A stretch of DNA of 20,046 nucleotides. It comes from Vulcanimicrobiia bacterium. GTDB lineage: Bacteria; Vulcanimicrobiota; Vulcanimicrobiia; Vulcanimicrobiales; Vulcanimicrobiaceae. Both the position numbers and the translations under genes were made by a program. Positions 1 through 6,995 of this stretch are shown here, piece after piece (the stretch's first letter is position 1; each line of letters begins with the position of its first letter). The notes beneath the pieces are model-generated. The model did no database searches, was not told where the DNA came from, and saw only the letters and a list, made by a program, of their open reading frames with translations. The stretch lies in contig JANWKW010000114.1 of assembly GCA_025451135.1 (NCBI GenBank), positions 1-20,046 of the forward strand, read 5' to 3'.

Positions 1-1
1 G

Positions 2-3000
2 ATCTTCGTGATGCCGGCCGGCGGCGGCCGCCCAGAGCGGCTGACGCACATGGGCGCGACCCTGGTCTCGGTGAACGGCTGGAGCGACGACTCCGAGGCC
101 GTGATCGCGACCGCCAACCCGAGCTCGTGGTACGAACGCGCGACCGAGGCGTTCGCGATCCCGCGCACCGGCGGCGCGCCGGTGTCGCTGCGCTTCGGCC
201 CGTGCAAGCGCGTCGCGTTCGGTCCGCACGGCGCGGTCGCGGTCGGACGCAACAGCGACGACCCTGCGCGCTGGAAACGCTACCGCGGCGGCACCGCCGG
301 CGAGATCTGGGTCGACGCGCGCGGCTGCGGCGAATTCGAACGCCTGCGCCTGCCCGACGGCAATCCGACCTGGCCGATGTTCATCGCGGGCCGGGTCTTC
401 TTCGTCGCCGATCACGAAGGCATCGGCAATCTGTATTCGTGCGCGCCGGACGGCACCGATCTGCGCCGCCACACCCACGAGGCCGAATATTACGTCCGCC
501 ATCCCGCGACCGACGGGACGCGCGTCGTCTACGGCGCCGGCGGAGCGATCTCGCTCTACGATGCGAGCGACGACTCGGTGCGCGAGATCTCGATCTCGAC
601 GCCGTCCGCGCAGCCGCAGACCGTCCGCCGCTTCGAGAGCGCCGCCGGCGAACTCGACGACCTCGCGCCGCATCCCGACGGCACCGGCATGGTGGTGATC
701 GCCCGCGGCCAGCCCTACACGCTGCCGTTCTTCGAAGGAGCGGTGCTGCACCGCGGCACGAACAGTCGCGCCCGCTACCCGCTGGCGCGCTGGATGCACG
801 ACGGCAAGCGCTTCGCGTGCGTCACCGACATCAACGGCTACGAGCAGATCGCGGTCTTCGCCGACGACGCGGAGGAGCCCACGTTCGTCACCACCGGCGA
901 CGTCGGACGCATCACCGATCTCGCATGCTCCCCGGCGAACGACACCATCGCGTTCGCGAATCACCGCCACGAGCTGTGCGCCGTGGACGTAGCAGACGGC
1001 AAGGTCCGCACGCTCGACGCGAGTCCGGCCGACCGGATCGCGGACCTGGCGTTCTCGCCGGACGGCCGCTTCGTGGCCTACGTCTGGTGGCCCGCGCAAG
1101 GCACCTCGATCATCCGCACCGTCAAGGTGAAGTCGGGCAAAGTCCGCGACGTCACCTCGGCCCTGCGCATCGACCGCTCGCCGTCGTGGGATCCCGAAGG
1201 CAAGTATCTCTACTTCCTCTCGACCCGCGACTTCAACCCGGTCTACGACGCGCTGCAGTTCGACCTGTCGTTCCCGCAGGCGGAGCGGCCGTTCGTGGTC
1301 ACCCTGCGCGACGACGTCCCGTCGCCGTTCGTGCCCGCGTCGCGGCCGATCCATCGCGAGCACGACCATCACGATCACCACGACGGCGACGACGACGCGA
1401 AGGACAAGAAGGACGACAAGAAGATCGCCGAGGTCAAGATCGACTTCGACGGCATCCAGGGCCGCGTGCTGGGCTTCCCCGTCGACGAAGGCAACTACGG
1501 CGAACTCGTCGCGCTCAAGGGCCGCGTGCTGTTCACCAAGTTCGAGGTGCGCGGTATCAAGCCCGAGGGGCGCGGCTGGGACGAGGAGAGCGAGAGCGGC
1601 GTGCTGCTCGCGTACGACTTCGACGGTCAGCGCACCGCGACTGTCGCGACCGAGGTGAGCGACATCTTCCTCTCGACCGACGGACGCACGCTGGTCTATA
1701 CCTCGGGCGATAAGGTGCGCGCGATCGACGCGCTCGGCGATCTGCCCGAAGACGGCGACGAACCAAAACCGTCGACCGAGCCGGGGCGCAAGAGCGGCTT
1801 CGTCGACCTGGATCGGGTGCAGGTCGAGATCCGGCCGCGCGACGAGTGGGCCCAGATGTATCGCGAAGCCTGGCGCCTCCAGACCGAACAGTTCTGGGTC
1901 GAGGACATGAGCGACATCGATTGGGATCGCGTCTACGACCGCTACGAAGCGGTGCTTCCGCGCGTGCGCACGCGCGGCGAGCTCTCCGACCTGATCTGGG
2001 AGATGCAGGGCGAGCTCGGCACGTCGCACGCCTACGAGTACGGCGGCGACTATCGCATCCCGCCGCAGTATCAGCGCGGCTTCCTCGGTGCCGATCTCTC
2101 GTGGGACGCCGACCGCAACGGCTACCGCGTCGACAAGATCCTGCGCGGCGACAGCTGGGATCGCCAATCGGATTCGCCGCTCGCCGAGCCGGGTCTCGAC
2201 GTGCGCGTCGGCGACGTCATCACGGCGCTCGCCGGCAAGCGGCTCTCGCAGACGGTCACGCCGGACGAACTGCTGATCAACACCGCCGATCGCGACGTCA
2301 CCTTGACGATCGCGAGCGGCAAGGGCGAGCCGCGCACGATCCTGGTCAAAGCCCTGCGCAGCGAGAGCGCGCTGCGCTACCGCGAATGGGTCGAGCGCAA
2401 CCGCGCGATCGTCCATCAGAAGACCGGCGGCGACGTCGGCTACGTGCACATCCCCGACATGGGGCCGTGGGGCTTCTCCGAGTTCCACCGCGGCTACCTG
2501 AGCGAGTTCGATCGCAAGGGGCTCATCGTCGACGTCCGCTACAACCGCGGCGGCCACGTCTCGCCGCTGCTGCTCGAGAAGCTCGCGCGCAAGCGGGTCG
2601 GCTACGACGTGCCGCGCTACGGCAAGGCCGTGCCGTATCCGCCCGAATCGGTGGCCGGCCCGATCGTCGCGATCACCAATCAGCACGCCGGCAGCGACGG
2701 CGACATCTTCAGCCACTGCTTCAAGCTCTACGGGCTCGGGCCGCTGGTCGGCAAGCGCACCTGGGGCGGCGTGATCGGCATCAACCCGTACCACCGACTG
2801 GTCGACGGCACCATCACCACCCAGCCGGAATTCTCGTTCTGGTTCACCGACGTCGGCTGGAAGGTCGAGAACTACGGCACCGATCCGGATTACGACGTCG
2901 ACATCGCGCCCGACGACTATCGCGACGGCAAGGACCCACAGATGGATCTCGCCCTGCGCCTGATCCAGACCGCCGTCAGCGGCAGCACACCGCCGGCGCC

Positions 3001-3046
3001 CGACCTGAGCACCAAGCCGAGCCTGCCGCTACCGACGCTGCAGTAG
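2..3046 (+). CDS. Tricorn-like protease (S41 family), 5' end cut off by window edge
   Basis: This gene encodes a large peptidase related to archaeal Tricorn, which degrades oligopeptides released by larger proteases. The reading frame is open to the left edge, and the first visible residues (IFVMPAGGGRPERLT) already belong to a beta-propeller blade, so the N-terminus is missing. Counting from the GTG at position 8, residues 1-430 and about 500-590 are propeller-like repeats with many S-x-D-G turns. A tricorn C1-like helical region follows, then a PDZ domain (about 690-790) and the S41 catalytic domain. Candidate catalytic residues by family alignment are H674 in TSHAYE, S896 in AGSDGDIF and E954 in KVENYGTDPD. 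The propeller is interrupted by a His/Asp/Lys-rich tract (about 450-475). The C-terminal tail is Pro/Ser/Thr-rich. The last 18 bp overlap the converging nucleotidyltransferase gene. Family assignment is firm; the exact substrate is not known. Confidence 0.93.
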   Translation: MFVMPAGGGRPERLTHMGATLVSVNGWSDDSEAVIATANPSSWYERATEAFAIPRTGGAPVSLRFGPCKRVAFGPHGAVAVGRNSDDPARWKRYRGGTAGEIWVDARGCGEFERLRLPDGNPTWPMFIAGRVFFVADHEGIGNLYSCAPDGTDLRRHTHEAEYYVRHPATDGTRVVYGAGGAISLYDASDDSVREISISTPSAQPQTVRRFESAAGELDDLAPHPDGTGMVVIARGQPYTLPFFEGAVLHRGTNSRARYPLARWMHDGKRFACVTDINGYEQIAVFADDAEEPTFVTTGDVGRITDLACSPANDTIAFANHRHELCAVDVADGKVRTLDASPADRIADLAFSPDGRFVAYVWWPAQGTSIIRTVKVKSGKVRDVTSALRIDRSPSWDPEGKYLYFLSTRDFNPVYDALQFDLSFPQAERPFVVTLRDDVPSPFVPASRPIHREHDHHDHHDGDDDAKDKKDDKKIAEVKIDFDGIQGRVLGFPVDEGNYGELVALKGRVLFTKFEVRGIKPEGRGWDEESESGVLLAYDFDGQRTATVATEVSDIFLSTDGRTLVYTSGDKVRAIDALGDLPEDGDEPKPSTEPGRKSGFVDLDRVQVEIRPRDEWAQMYREAWRLQTEQFWVEDMSDIDWDRVYDRYEAVLPRVRTRGELSDLIWEMQGELGTSHAYEYGGDYRIPPQYQRGFLGADLSWDADRNGYRVDKILRGDSWDRQSDSPLAEPGLDVRVGDVITALAGKRLSQTVTPDELLINTADRDVTLTIASGKGEPRTILVKALRSESALRYREWVERNRAIVHQKTGGDVGYVHIPDMGPWGFSEFHRGYLSEFDRKGLIVDVRYNRGGHVSPLLLEKLARKRVGYDVPRYGKAVPYPPESVAGPIVAITNQHAGSDGDIFSHCFKLYGLGPLVGKRTWGGVIGINPYHRLVDGTITTQPEFSFWFTDVGWKVENYGTDPDYDVDIAPDDYRDGKDPQMDLALRLIQTAVSGSTPPAPDLSTKPSLPLPTLQ

Positions 3047-3544
3047 GCTCGCGATCAGCTTGCGTTTCGCGCGCGACGAGATCTTCGTCGCGCGCAGACG
3101 CGCGTTGAGCGTGCCGGCGTCCACCAGTCCGCGCGCCGCCGCCTCTTCGAAGTAGGCGATGTCTTTGTCCCGCGTTGCCACCAGTTTGGCGATGATCAGG
3201 TCGTGCGGCTCCAGGCAGTGGCCGGTCACGCCTCCACCCGCGTCGAACGCGACCGTGCGCCTCTCCCATCCGGCCGGAAGGACGGCGGTGTCGGGATCGA
3301 CCGCATCCGCGTAGTAGCCGTTCTCGGAGTGGAAGTCGCTGAACTCGCCGATCTCGGCGAGCATGTCGCCCATGGCCGGTACGTCGCGCGGATACAGATC
3401 GACCTCGATCGAGCGAACCAGCGCGCCCTCGCGCAGCTCCGGATACGATCCGAGGATCGCCTGCGAGCCGATCACGACGAAGTCGCGCTGTCCGGTGATC
3501 TCGGCGGCCGCCTGCAAGACGTGCGCGAGGTGGGCGGCCCTCAC
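3029..3544 (-). CDS. DUF6036-like nucleotidyltransferase, putative toxin of a two-gene module
   Basis: This 171-residue protein has the Pol-beta-type nucleotidyltransferase signature. G26-S27 lies in FVVIGSQAILG and the acidic pair E47/D49 lies in RSIEVDLYP, matching hG[GS] followed by [DE]h[DE]h. The rest contains the conserved stretches TAVLPAGWERR and CLEPHDLIIAKL and a basic helical C-terminus. It resembles, from memory, a widespread uncharacterised family of small nucleotidyltransferases often called DUF6036 or AbiEii-like; nucleotidyltransferases of this fold can act as toxins by modifying tRNA. I chose the GTG at 3544 because it overlaps the TGA of the upstream zinc-ribbon gene (GTGA). 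The open frame continues upstream to 3982, but that part is a low-complexity shadow of the partner gene. The target is unknown, and the toxin role is inferred from the pairing. Confidence 0.78.
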   Translation of the reverse strand: MRAAHLAHVLQAAAEITGQRDFVVIGSQAILGSYPELREGALVRSIEVDLYPRDVPAMGDMLAEIGEFSDFHSENGYYADAVDPDTAVLPAGWERRTVAFDAGGGVTGHCLEPHDLIIAKLVATRDKDIAYFEEAAARGLVDAGTLNARLRATKISSRAKRKLIASLLQRR

Positions 3545-3987
3545 GGGCGGTGCGCGCGCGCGAGCAGTTCGACCTCGAACTGGTCGAGCACGCCCGCGAA
3601 CGGCGAGGACGAACGCAACTGCATGCCTTCGTCGTCGACGCGCAGCATCGCGTAGAGCACCTCGGCCAGGTCGTTGCGCTGCAACAGCGCCTGCCAATGC
3701 TCGATCGCGGGCGTCGCGCCGTTGCGTTCGGTCCAACGCCGCACGTTGTTGCGCGCGATCTCGAGCAGGGTCGGATCGCGCATCACCTTGGCGGCGATCA
3801 TGCCGTGCGCGGCGAGATTGCGCAGATGGATCCGGTCTTGCGGCGACTTGGGCGTGCGGTCGCGGTGGCGCGCCTGCTTTGCCGCATTCCGGCAGGACGG
3901 CGAGCAGTAGTCGGCCCGGGCCCCCACCCGTTCGGCATTGACCAGGCGGCGGGGCGGAATCGGGCTTCCGCAGCGCGAGCATCTCAT
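3541..3987 (-). CDS. Zinc-ribbon-like protein paired with nucleotidyltransferase (putative antitoxin or regulator)
   Basis: This 148-residue protein starts with a likely zinc-binding knuckle pair, C3-x2-C6 and C28-x3-C32, followed by a basic segment (KQARHRDR). The remainder is mostly helical and ends with SSPFAGVLDQFEVELLARAHR; an SPFAGVL block like this recurs in actinobacterial and proteobacterial proteins of the same kind next to small nucleotidyltransferases. This is from memory and I know no experimental function. The ATG at 3987 is the first methionine before the cysteine motif. There is no Shine-Dalgarno sequence, but a promoter-like element sits so close that the mRNA would begin at the start codon. 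The stop overlaps the GTG of the nucleotidyltransferase, so the two are translationally coupled. A dyad operator lies inside the promoter spacer, which would suit autoregulation by this basic, zinc-binding protein. The antitoxin role is an inference. Confidence 0.72.
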   Translation of the reverse strand: MRCSRCGSPIPPRRLVNAERVGARADYCSPSCRNAAKQARHRDRTPKSPQDRIHLRNLAAHGMIAAKVMRDPTLLEIARNNVRRWTERNGATPAIEHWQALLQRNDLAEVLYAMLRVDDEGMQLRSSSPFAGVLDQFEVELLARAHRP

Positions 3988-3994
3988 GGCTGGA

Positions 3995-4023
3995 ATAGTA
4001 TCGAAAATAACCGGGTTACGCAA
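3995..4023 (-). promoter_or_regulatory. Promoter for the zinc-ribbon/nucleotidyltransferase pair, probably leaderless
   Basis: On the minus strand, TTGCGT (4018-4023) is separated by 17 bp from TACTAT (3995-4000). Only seven bases separate the -10 element from the ATG at 3987, so transcription would start at or next to the start codon, which fits the missing ribosome binding site. Operator site 1 (4008-4018) lies almost wholly inside the spacer, so a bound regulator would block the promoter. The hexamers are imperfect matches to consensus. Confidence 0.5.
4008..4018. promoter_or_regulatory. Operator-like dyad, site 1 (TAACC-G-GGTTA)
   Basis: This is an 11-bp perfect dyad with five-base arms and a single central base. 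It sits in the spacer of the minus-strand promoter and 21-31 bp upstream of the zinc-ribbon start codon. An identical copy lies at 4065-4075. Confidence 0.6.
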
Positions 4024-4064
4024 GCGGAACGCGGCCCGGCATGATAAGCGATTCGTGCGTGAAG

Positions 4065-4075
4065 TAACCGGGTTA
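4065..4075. promoter_or_regulatory. Operator-like dyad, site 2 (TAACC-G-GGTTA)
   Basis: This is an exact copy of site 1, with its centre 57 bp away. It ends 12 bp before the -35 hexamer of the aceA promoter. Exact recurrence of an 11-bp dyad within 60 bp is unlikely by chance and suggests binding of a dimeric transcription factor. Confidence 0.6.
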
Positions 4076-4087
4076 TGAATGGGTGCA

Positions 4088-4116
4088 TTGACCGGGTCGG
4101 GCGAGGCAGGTATAAC
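4088..4116 (+). promoter_or_regulatory. Sigma70-type promoter for aceA-aceB
   Basis: TTGACC (4088-4093) and TATAAC (4111-4116) are separated by exactly 17 bp, a strong match to the housekeeping consensus. Transcription would begin near 4123, leaving a leader of about 30 bases with a ribosome binding site (GAAAGGA, 4138-4144) eight bases before the aceA ATG. The degenerate operator copies overlap both hexamers, so repression by occlusion is plausible. Confidence 0.65.
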
Positions 4117-4123
4117 CCGGGGA
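4089..4123. promoter_or_regulatory. Degenerate operator copies, sites 3 and 4, over the aceA promoter
   Basis: TGACCGGGTCG (4089-4099) overlaps the -35 element, and TAACCCGGGGA (4113-4123) overlaps the -10 element and the predicted transcription start. Their centres (4094 and 4118) continue from site 2 (4070) at a constant 24-bp step. They are imperfect matches to the dyad and are listed because of the spacing. Confidence 0.4.
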
Positions 4124-4152
4124 CATGCCTCTTGCCTGAAAGGACTGCAGCC

Positions 4153-5460
4153 ATGATCGATCGTGCCGCCCTTCTCGAGAACCGCTGGAAGACCGACCGG
4201 CGCTGGTCCGGCGTGACGCGGAACTATCGCGGCTCCGACGTGGTCCGACTGGCCGGCAGCGTAATCGTGGAACAGACGCTCGCGCGCCTGGGCGCCGAAC
4301 GCCTGTGGAGCTCGCTGCACGAAGCGGCGCCGGTCACCGCGCTCGGCACGCTCTCGGGCGGCCAGGCCATCCAGGCCGCGAAGGCCGGACTGCGCGCGAT
4401 CTACTGCAGCGGCTGGCAAGTCGCGGCCGATGCGAACGCGTCGGGCAGCATCTATCCGGACCAGAGCCTGTACCCGGTCAACAGCGTGCCGCAGCTGGTG
4501 AAGCGCATCAACAACGCCTTCGCGCGCCTCGACCAGATCGAGTCGCAAGACGGCAACGGCGGCGTGCAGCACGATCTGCCGATCGTGGCCGACGCCGAAG
4601 CCGGTTTCGGCGGCGCGCTCAACGTCTTCGAGTTGATGAAGGCCATGATCGAGGCCGGCGCGGCCGGAGTCCATCTCGAAGATCAGCTCAGCTCGGAGAA
4701 GAAGTGCGGCCACCTGGGCGGCAAGGTATTGATCCCGACGCAGACGGCCGTGCGCCATCTGCTGGCGGCGCGCCTAGCGGCCGACGTGCTCGACGTTCCG
4801 ACCCTGCTGATCGCGCGCACCGACGCCAACGGCGCGCAGTTGATCACGAGCGACGTCGACCCTCGCGACCGCGCGTTCCTGACCGGCGAACGGACCAACG
4901 AGGGTTTCTACCGCATGCGCGGCGGGCTCGACGCCGCCATCGCGCGCGGCCTGGCCTACGCGCCGTACTGCGACCTGATCTGGGTCGAGACGTCGGAGCC
5001 GAACCTCGAGGAAGCGCGCCGCTTCGCCGCGGCCATCCACGCGGAGCATCCGGGCAAGCTGCTCGCCTATAATTGTTCGCCGTCGTTCAACTGGAAGAAG
5101 AAACTGGATGACGAGACGATCGCGCGCTTCCGCGACGAGCTCGGGGCGATGGGCTACGCGTTCCAGTTCATCACGCTGGCCGGCTTCCACGCCCTCAATC
5201 ACTCGTTCTTCGAGCTCTCGCGGGACTTCAAGGAGCGCGGGATGAGCGCGTATGCCGAGTTCCAGCAGCGCGAGTTCGCGAGCGAGGCGTTCGGCTACAC
5301 GGCGACGCGTCATCAGCGCGAGGTCGGCACCGGGTACTTCGACGACGTCGCGAACGTCGTGAGCGAAGGCGCGTCCTCGACGACCGCGCTCAAAGGCTCG
5401 ACCGAAGCCGAGCAGTTCGGGCGGGATGCCGCCGGGGTCGGCGAACTCACGCGAGCATGA
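4153..5460 (+). CDS. aceA: Isocitrate lyase
   Basis: This enzyme splits isocitrate into succinate and glyoxylate, the first step of the glyoxylate bypass that allows growth on two-carbon units. The 435-residue length matches the bacterial (E. coli-type) enzyme of about 434. Clear family blocks are SGWQVAAD (86-93), the metal-binding ADAEAGFGG (146-154), the catalytic loop KKCGH with nucleophile-region C185 (183-187), and the substrate-binding SPSFNW (309-314). An in-frame ATG exists at 4075, but the start at 4153 is preferred: it has a good ribosome binding site (GAAAGGA) and MIDRAALLENRW aligns with the family N-terminus, while the upstream part covers the promoter. The stop overlaps the malate synthase start (ATGA), so the two are co-translated. 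The dyad repeats upstream suggest dedicated transcriptional control. Confidence 0.97.
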   Translation: MIDRAALLENRWKTDRRWSGVTRNYRGSDVVRLAGSVIVEQTLARLGAERLWSSLHEAAPVTALGTLSGGQAIQAAKAGLRAIYCSGWQVAADANASGSIYPDQSLYPVNSVPQLVKRINNAFARLDQIESQDGNGGVQHDLPIVADAEAGFGGALNVFELMKAMIEAGAAGVHLEDQLSSEKKCGHLGGKVLIPTQTAVRHLLAARLAADVLDVPTLLIARTDANGAQLITSDVDPRDRAFLTGERTNEGFYRMRGGLDAAIARGLAYAPYCDLIWVETSEPNLEEARRFAAAIHAEHPGKLLAYNCSPSFNWKKKLDDETIARFRDELGAMGYAFQFITLAGFHALNHSFFELSRDFKERGMSAYAEFQQREFASEAFGYTATRHQREVGTGYFDDVANVVSEGASSTTALKGSTEAEQFGRDAAGVGELTRA

Positions 5461-6923
5461 CCTTCGCCGAGTTCTATCAGCCGCTGCACCGGCGTTTCAC
5501 GCCGGAGCGCAACCGCCTGGTCGCCGCGCGAGCCGTCCGGCTCGCGCGTGCCCAGGCCGGCGACCTGCCCGACTACGCGCCGCCTTCGGCGGCGACCACG
5601 ACCGATTGGACGATCGACCTTCCCGCGTGGGTCCGCGATCAGCGCAATCAGATGACCGGCCCCGCCGACGACGCCGCACTCGTGGTGAAGATGCTCAACT
5701 CCGGCGCGCCGGGCGTGATGCTCGATCTCGAAGACTCGATGGTCAACGAGGACGCCGCCATCGAGGCCGGCTATGCGAACGTGATCGCCGCCCTCTACGG
5801 CGTGCTCACGTACGACGATCACAAGCGCGGCGGCCATGCCGTCTCGATCAAGCCCAGTTCGACCGTCACGTTCGTGCGGGTGCGCGGTCTGCATCTGGCG
5901 CAGCACCATAGGATCGCCGGCGGCGAGCACACCAGCGGATCGCTCTACGATCTGGCGCGGCTCGTCCACGAGATCGACTACGCGCGCCTCAAGCATCCGC
6001 TCTGCATCTACATCCCGAAGTCCGAGTCGGCCGACGAAGCCCTGTGGTGGCGCGACGTCTTCGATGCGCTGTGCGCCGCCAAAGGTTGGCCGCCCGACGC
6101 GATCCGCTGCATGGCGCTGGTCGAAGCCCATCCGCTCGCGTACGCGATGGAAGAGTTCCTCTACAACCTGCGCGACCGGATCATGGGCCTCAACCTCGGG
6201 CGCTGGGACTACATGGCGAGCCTGATCCACTTCAATCTCTCCGACCCCGATTGGGTGCTGCCGGATCGCAATACGATCCCGGCCGACGTGCCGTTCTTCC
6301 AGCACGTGCGCACGCTCATGCCCGAGATCTGTCACAAGCACGGCGCGCTCGCGATCGGCGGGATGACCGCGCTCTTCCCCTCGCGCGACAACCCGGAGTT
6401 GAACGCGCGCGCGCTCGAAGCGCTCGAACGCGATAAGAAGAACGAGGCGTCGTGCCTGATGGACGGCGCCTGGACCGGGCATCCCGATCAGAACGCGATC
6501 GCCGTCGCGCAGTTCCCGATCCCCAACCAGCTCGGTAAGCGCCCGACCATCACGTCCGCCGATCTCGACCTGCGGCCGTCGCCGAAGGGCGTCGGCAAGA
6601 CGACGATCGACGGCACGCGCGCCGCGGTCCGCACGGTCATCCGCTACCGGCACGGCGTGCTCGACGGTCTGGGCGCCTCGCTCCTCGACGGCTACATGGA
6701 AGACCTCGCGACCGATCGGATCTACCGCCTGATGATCGCCCAGCGCGTGAAGTTCCCGGGCGCCGCCACGCCCGCGTCGCTATCGACGATGTTCGACGAG
6801 GAACTGGAGCGGATTCTGCGCGAGTTGCCGCCGGAAGCCACCGAACTCGACCGCGACCGCTATCGCGAGGCCCGCTTCCAGTCCCAGTCGATGATCGAAA
6901 GCGGTACGTTCGACCCGTCGTAA
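5457..6923 (+). CDS. aceB: Malate synthase (A-type)
   Basis: Malate synthase condenses glyoxylate with acetyl-CoA to give malate and CoA, completing the bypass begun by the upstream aceA, with which it overlaps by 4 bp. Visible family elements are VMLDLEDS (88-94), the active-site arginine segment RVRGLHL (141-147, candidate R143), E223 in ALVEAHP, the metal-site block GLNLGRWDY (244-252, candidate D251), DGAWTGHPD (336-344), and MEDLATD near the C-terminus with candidate general base D416. At 488 residues it is shorter than E. coli AceB (about 530), and the signature normally read as RDHSAGLNCGRWDY is here RDRIMGLNLGRWDY, so it belongs to a divergent branch. Key catalytic positions appear intact, so activity is expected. 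Confidence 0.95.
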   Translation: MTFAEFYQPLHRRFTPERNRLVAARAVRLARAQAGDLPDYAPPSAATTTDWTIDLPAWVRDQRNQMTGPADDAALVVKMLNSGAPGVMLDLEDSMVNEDAAIEAGYANVIAALYGVLTYDDHKRGGHAVSIKPSSTVTFVRVRGLHLAQHHRIAGGEHTSGSLYDLARLVHEIDYARLKHPLCIYIPKSESADEALWWRDVFDALCAAKGWPPDAIRCMALVEAHPLAYAMEEFLYNLRDRIMGLNLGRWDYMASLIHFNLSDPDWVLPDRNTIPADVPFFQHVRTLMPEICHKHGALAIGGMTALFPSRDNPELNARALEALERDKKNEASCLMDGAWTGHPDQNAIAVAQFPIPNQLGKRPTITSADLDLRPSPKGVGKTTIDGTRAAVRTVIRYRHGVLDGLGASLLDGYMEDLATDRIYRLMIAQRVKFPGAATPASLSTMFDEELERILRELPPEATELDRDRYREARFQSQSMIESGTFDPS

Positions 6924-6963
6924 GCCTCACGGAGGCCCCGCGCGGCCGGTTCGCGTAACGCGA
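6924..6963. other. Two short hairpins after aceB
   Basis: GCCTC-ACG-GAGGC (6924-6936) begins directly after the aceB stop, and a 13-bp dyad TCGCGT-A-ACGCGA occupies 6951-6963. Neither is followed by a T-run, so they are not textbook intrinsic terminators. They could mark the end of the aceA-aceB transcript or a regulatory site for the following secreted-protein gene. Confidence 0.35.
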
Positions 6964-6995
6964 GTCACGGGATTCGTCGTCGAGGGAGTTTTCCT

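Noticed and set aside
127..1713. 528-codon open frame in another phase inside the Tricorn-like gene (also 1846-3108)
   Set aside because: The translation is arginine- and alanine-rich low complexity typical of off-frame reading in GC-rich DNA; the Tricorn frame carries all recognisable domains.
3545..3982. N-terminal extension of the nucleotidyltransferase frame to 3982
   Set aside because: The extension is composition-biased (Arg/Ala/Pro) and lies opposite in phase to the convincing zinc-ribbon gene; the GTG at 3544 with a 4-bp overlap is a better start.
4075..4152. Upstream ATG for aceA
   Set aside because: It would cover the sigma70 promoter, lacks a ribosome binding site and extends beyond the family N-terminus.
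3988..4758. Upstream extension of the zinc-ribbon frame into aceA
   Set aside because: It runs antisense through aceA and its promoter, and protein-like character begins only at the ATG at 3987.
5313..6653. 446-codon antisense frame across aceB, and similar antisense frames at 7699-8571, 8805-9809, 11516-13135 and 17134-18273
   Set aside because: These mirror the codon bias of strong sense genes, are rich in Arg/Asp/Gly/Val repeats and show no domain.
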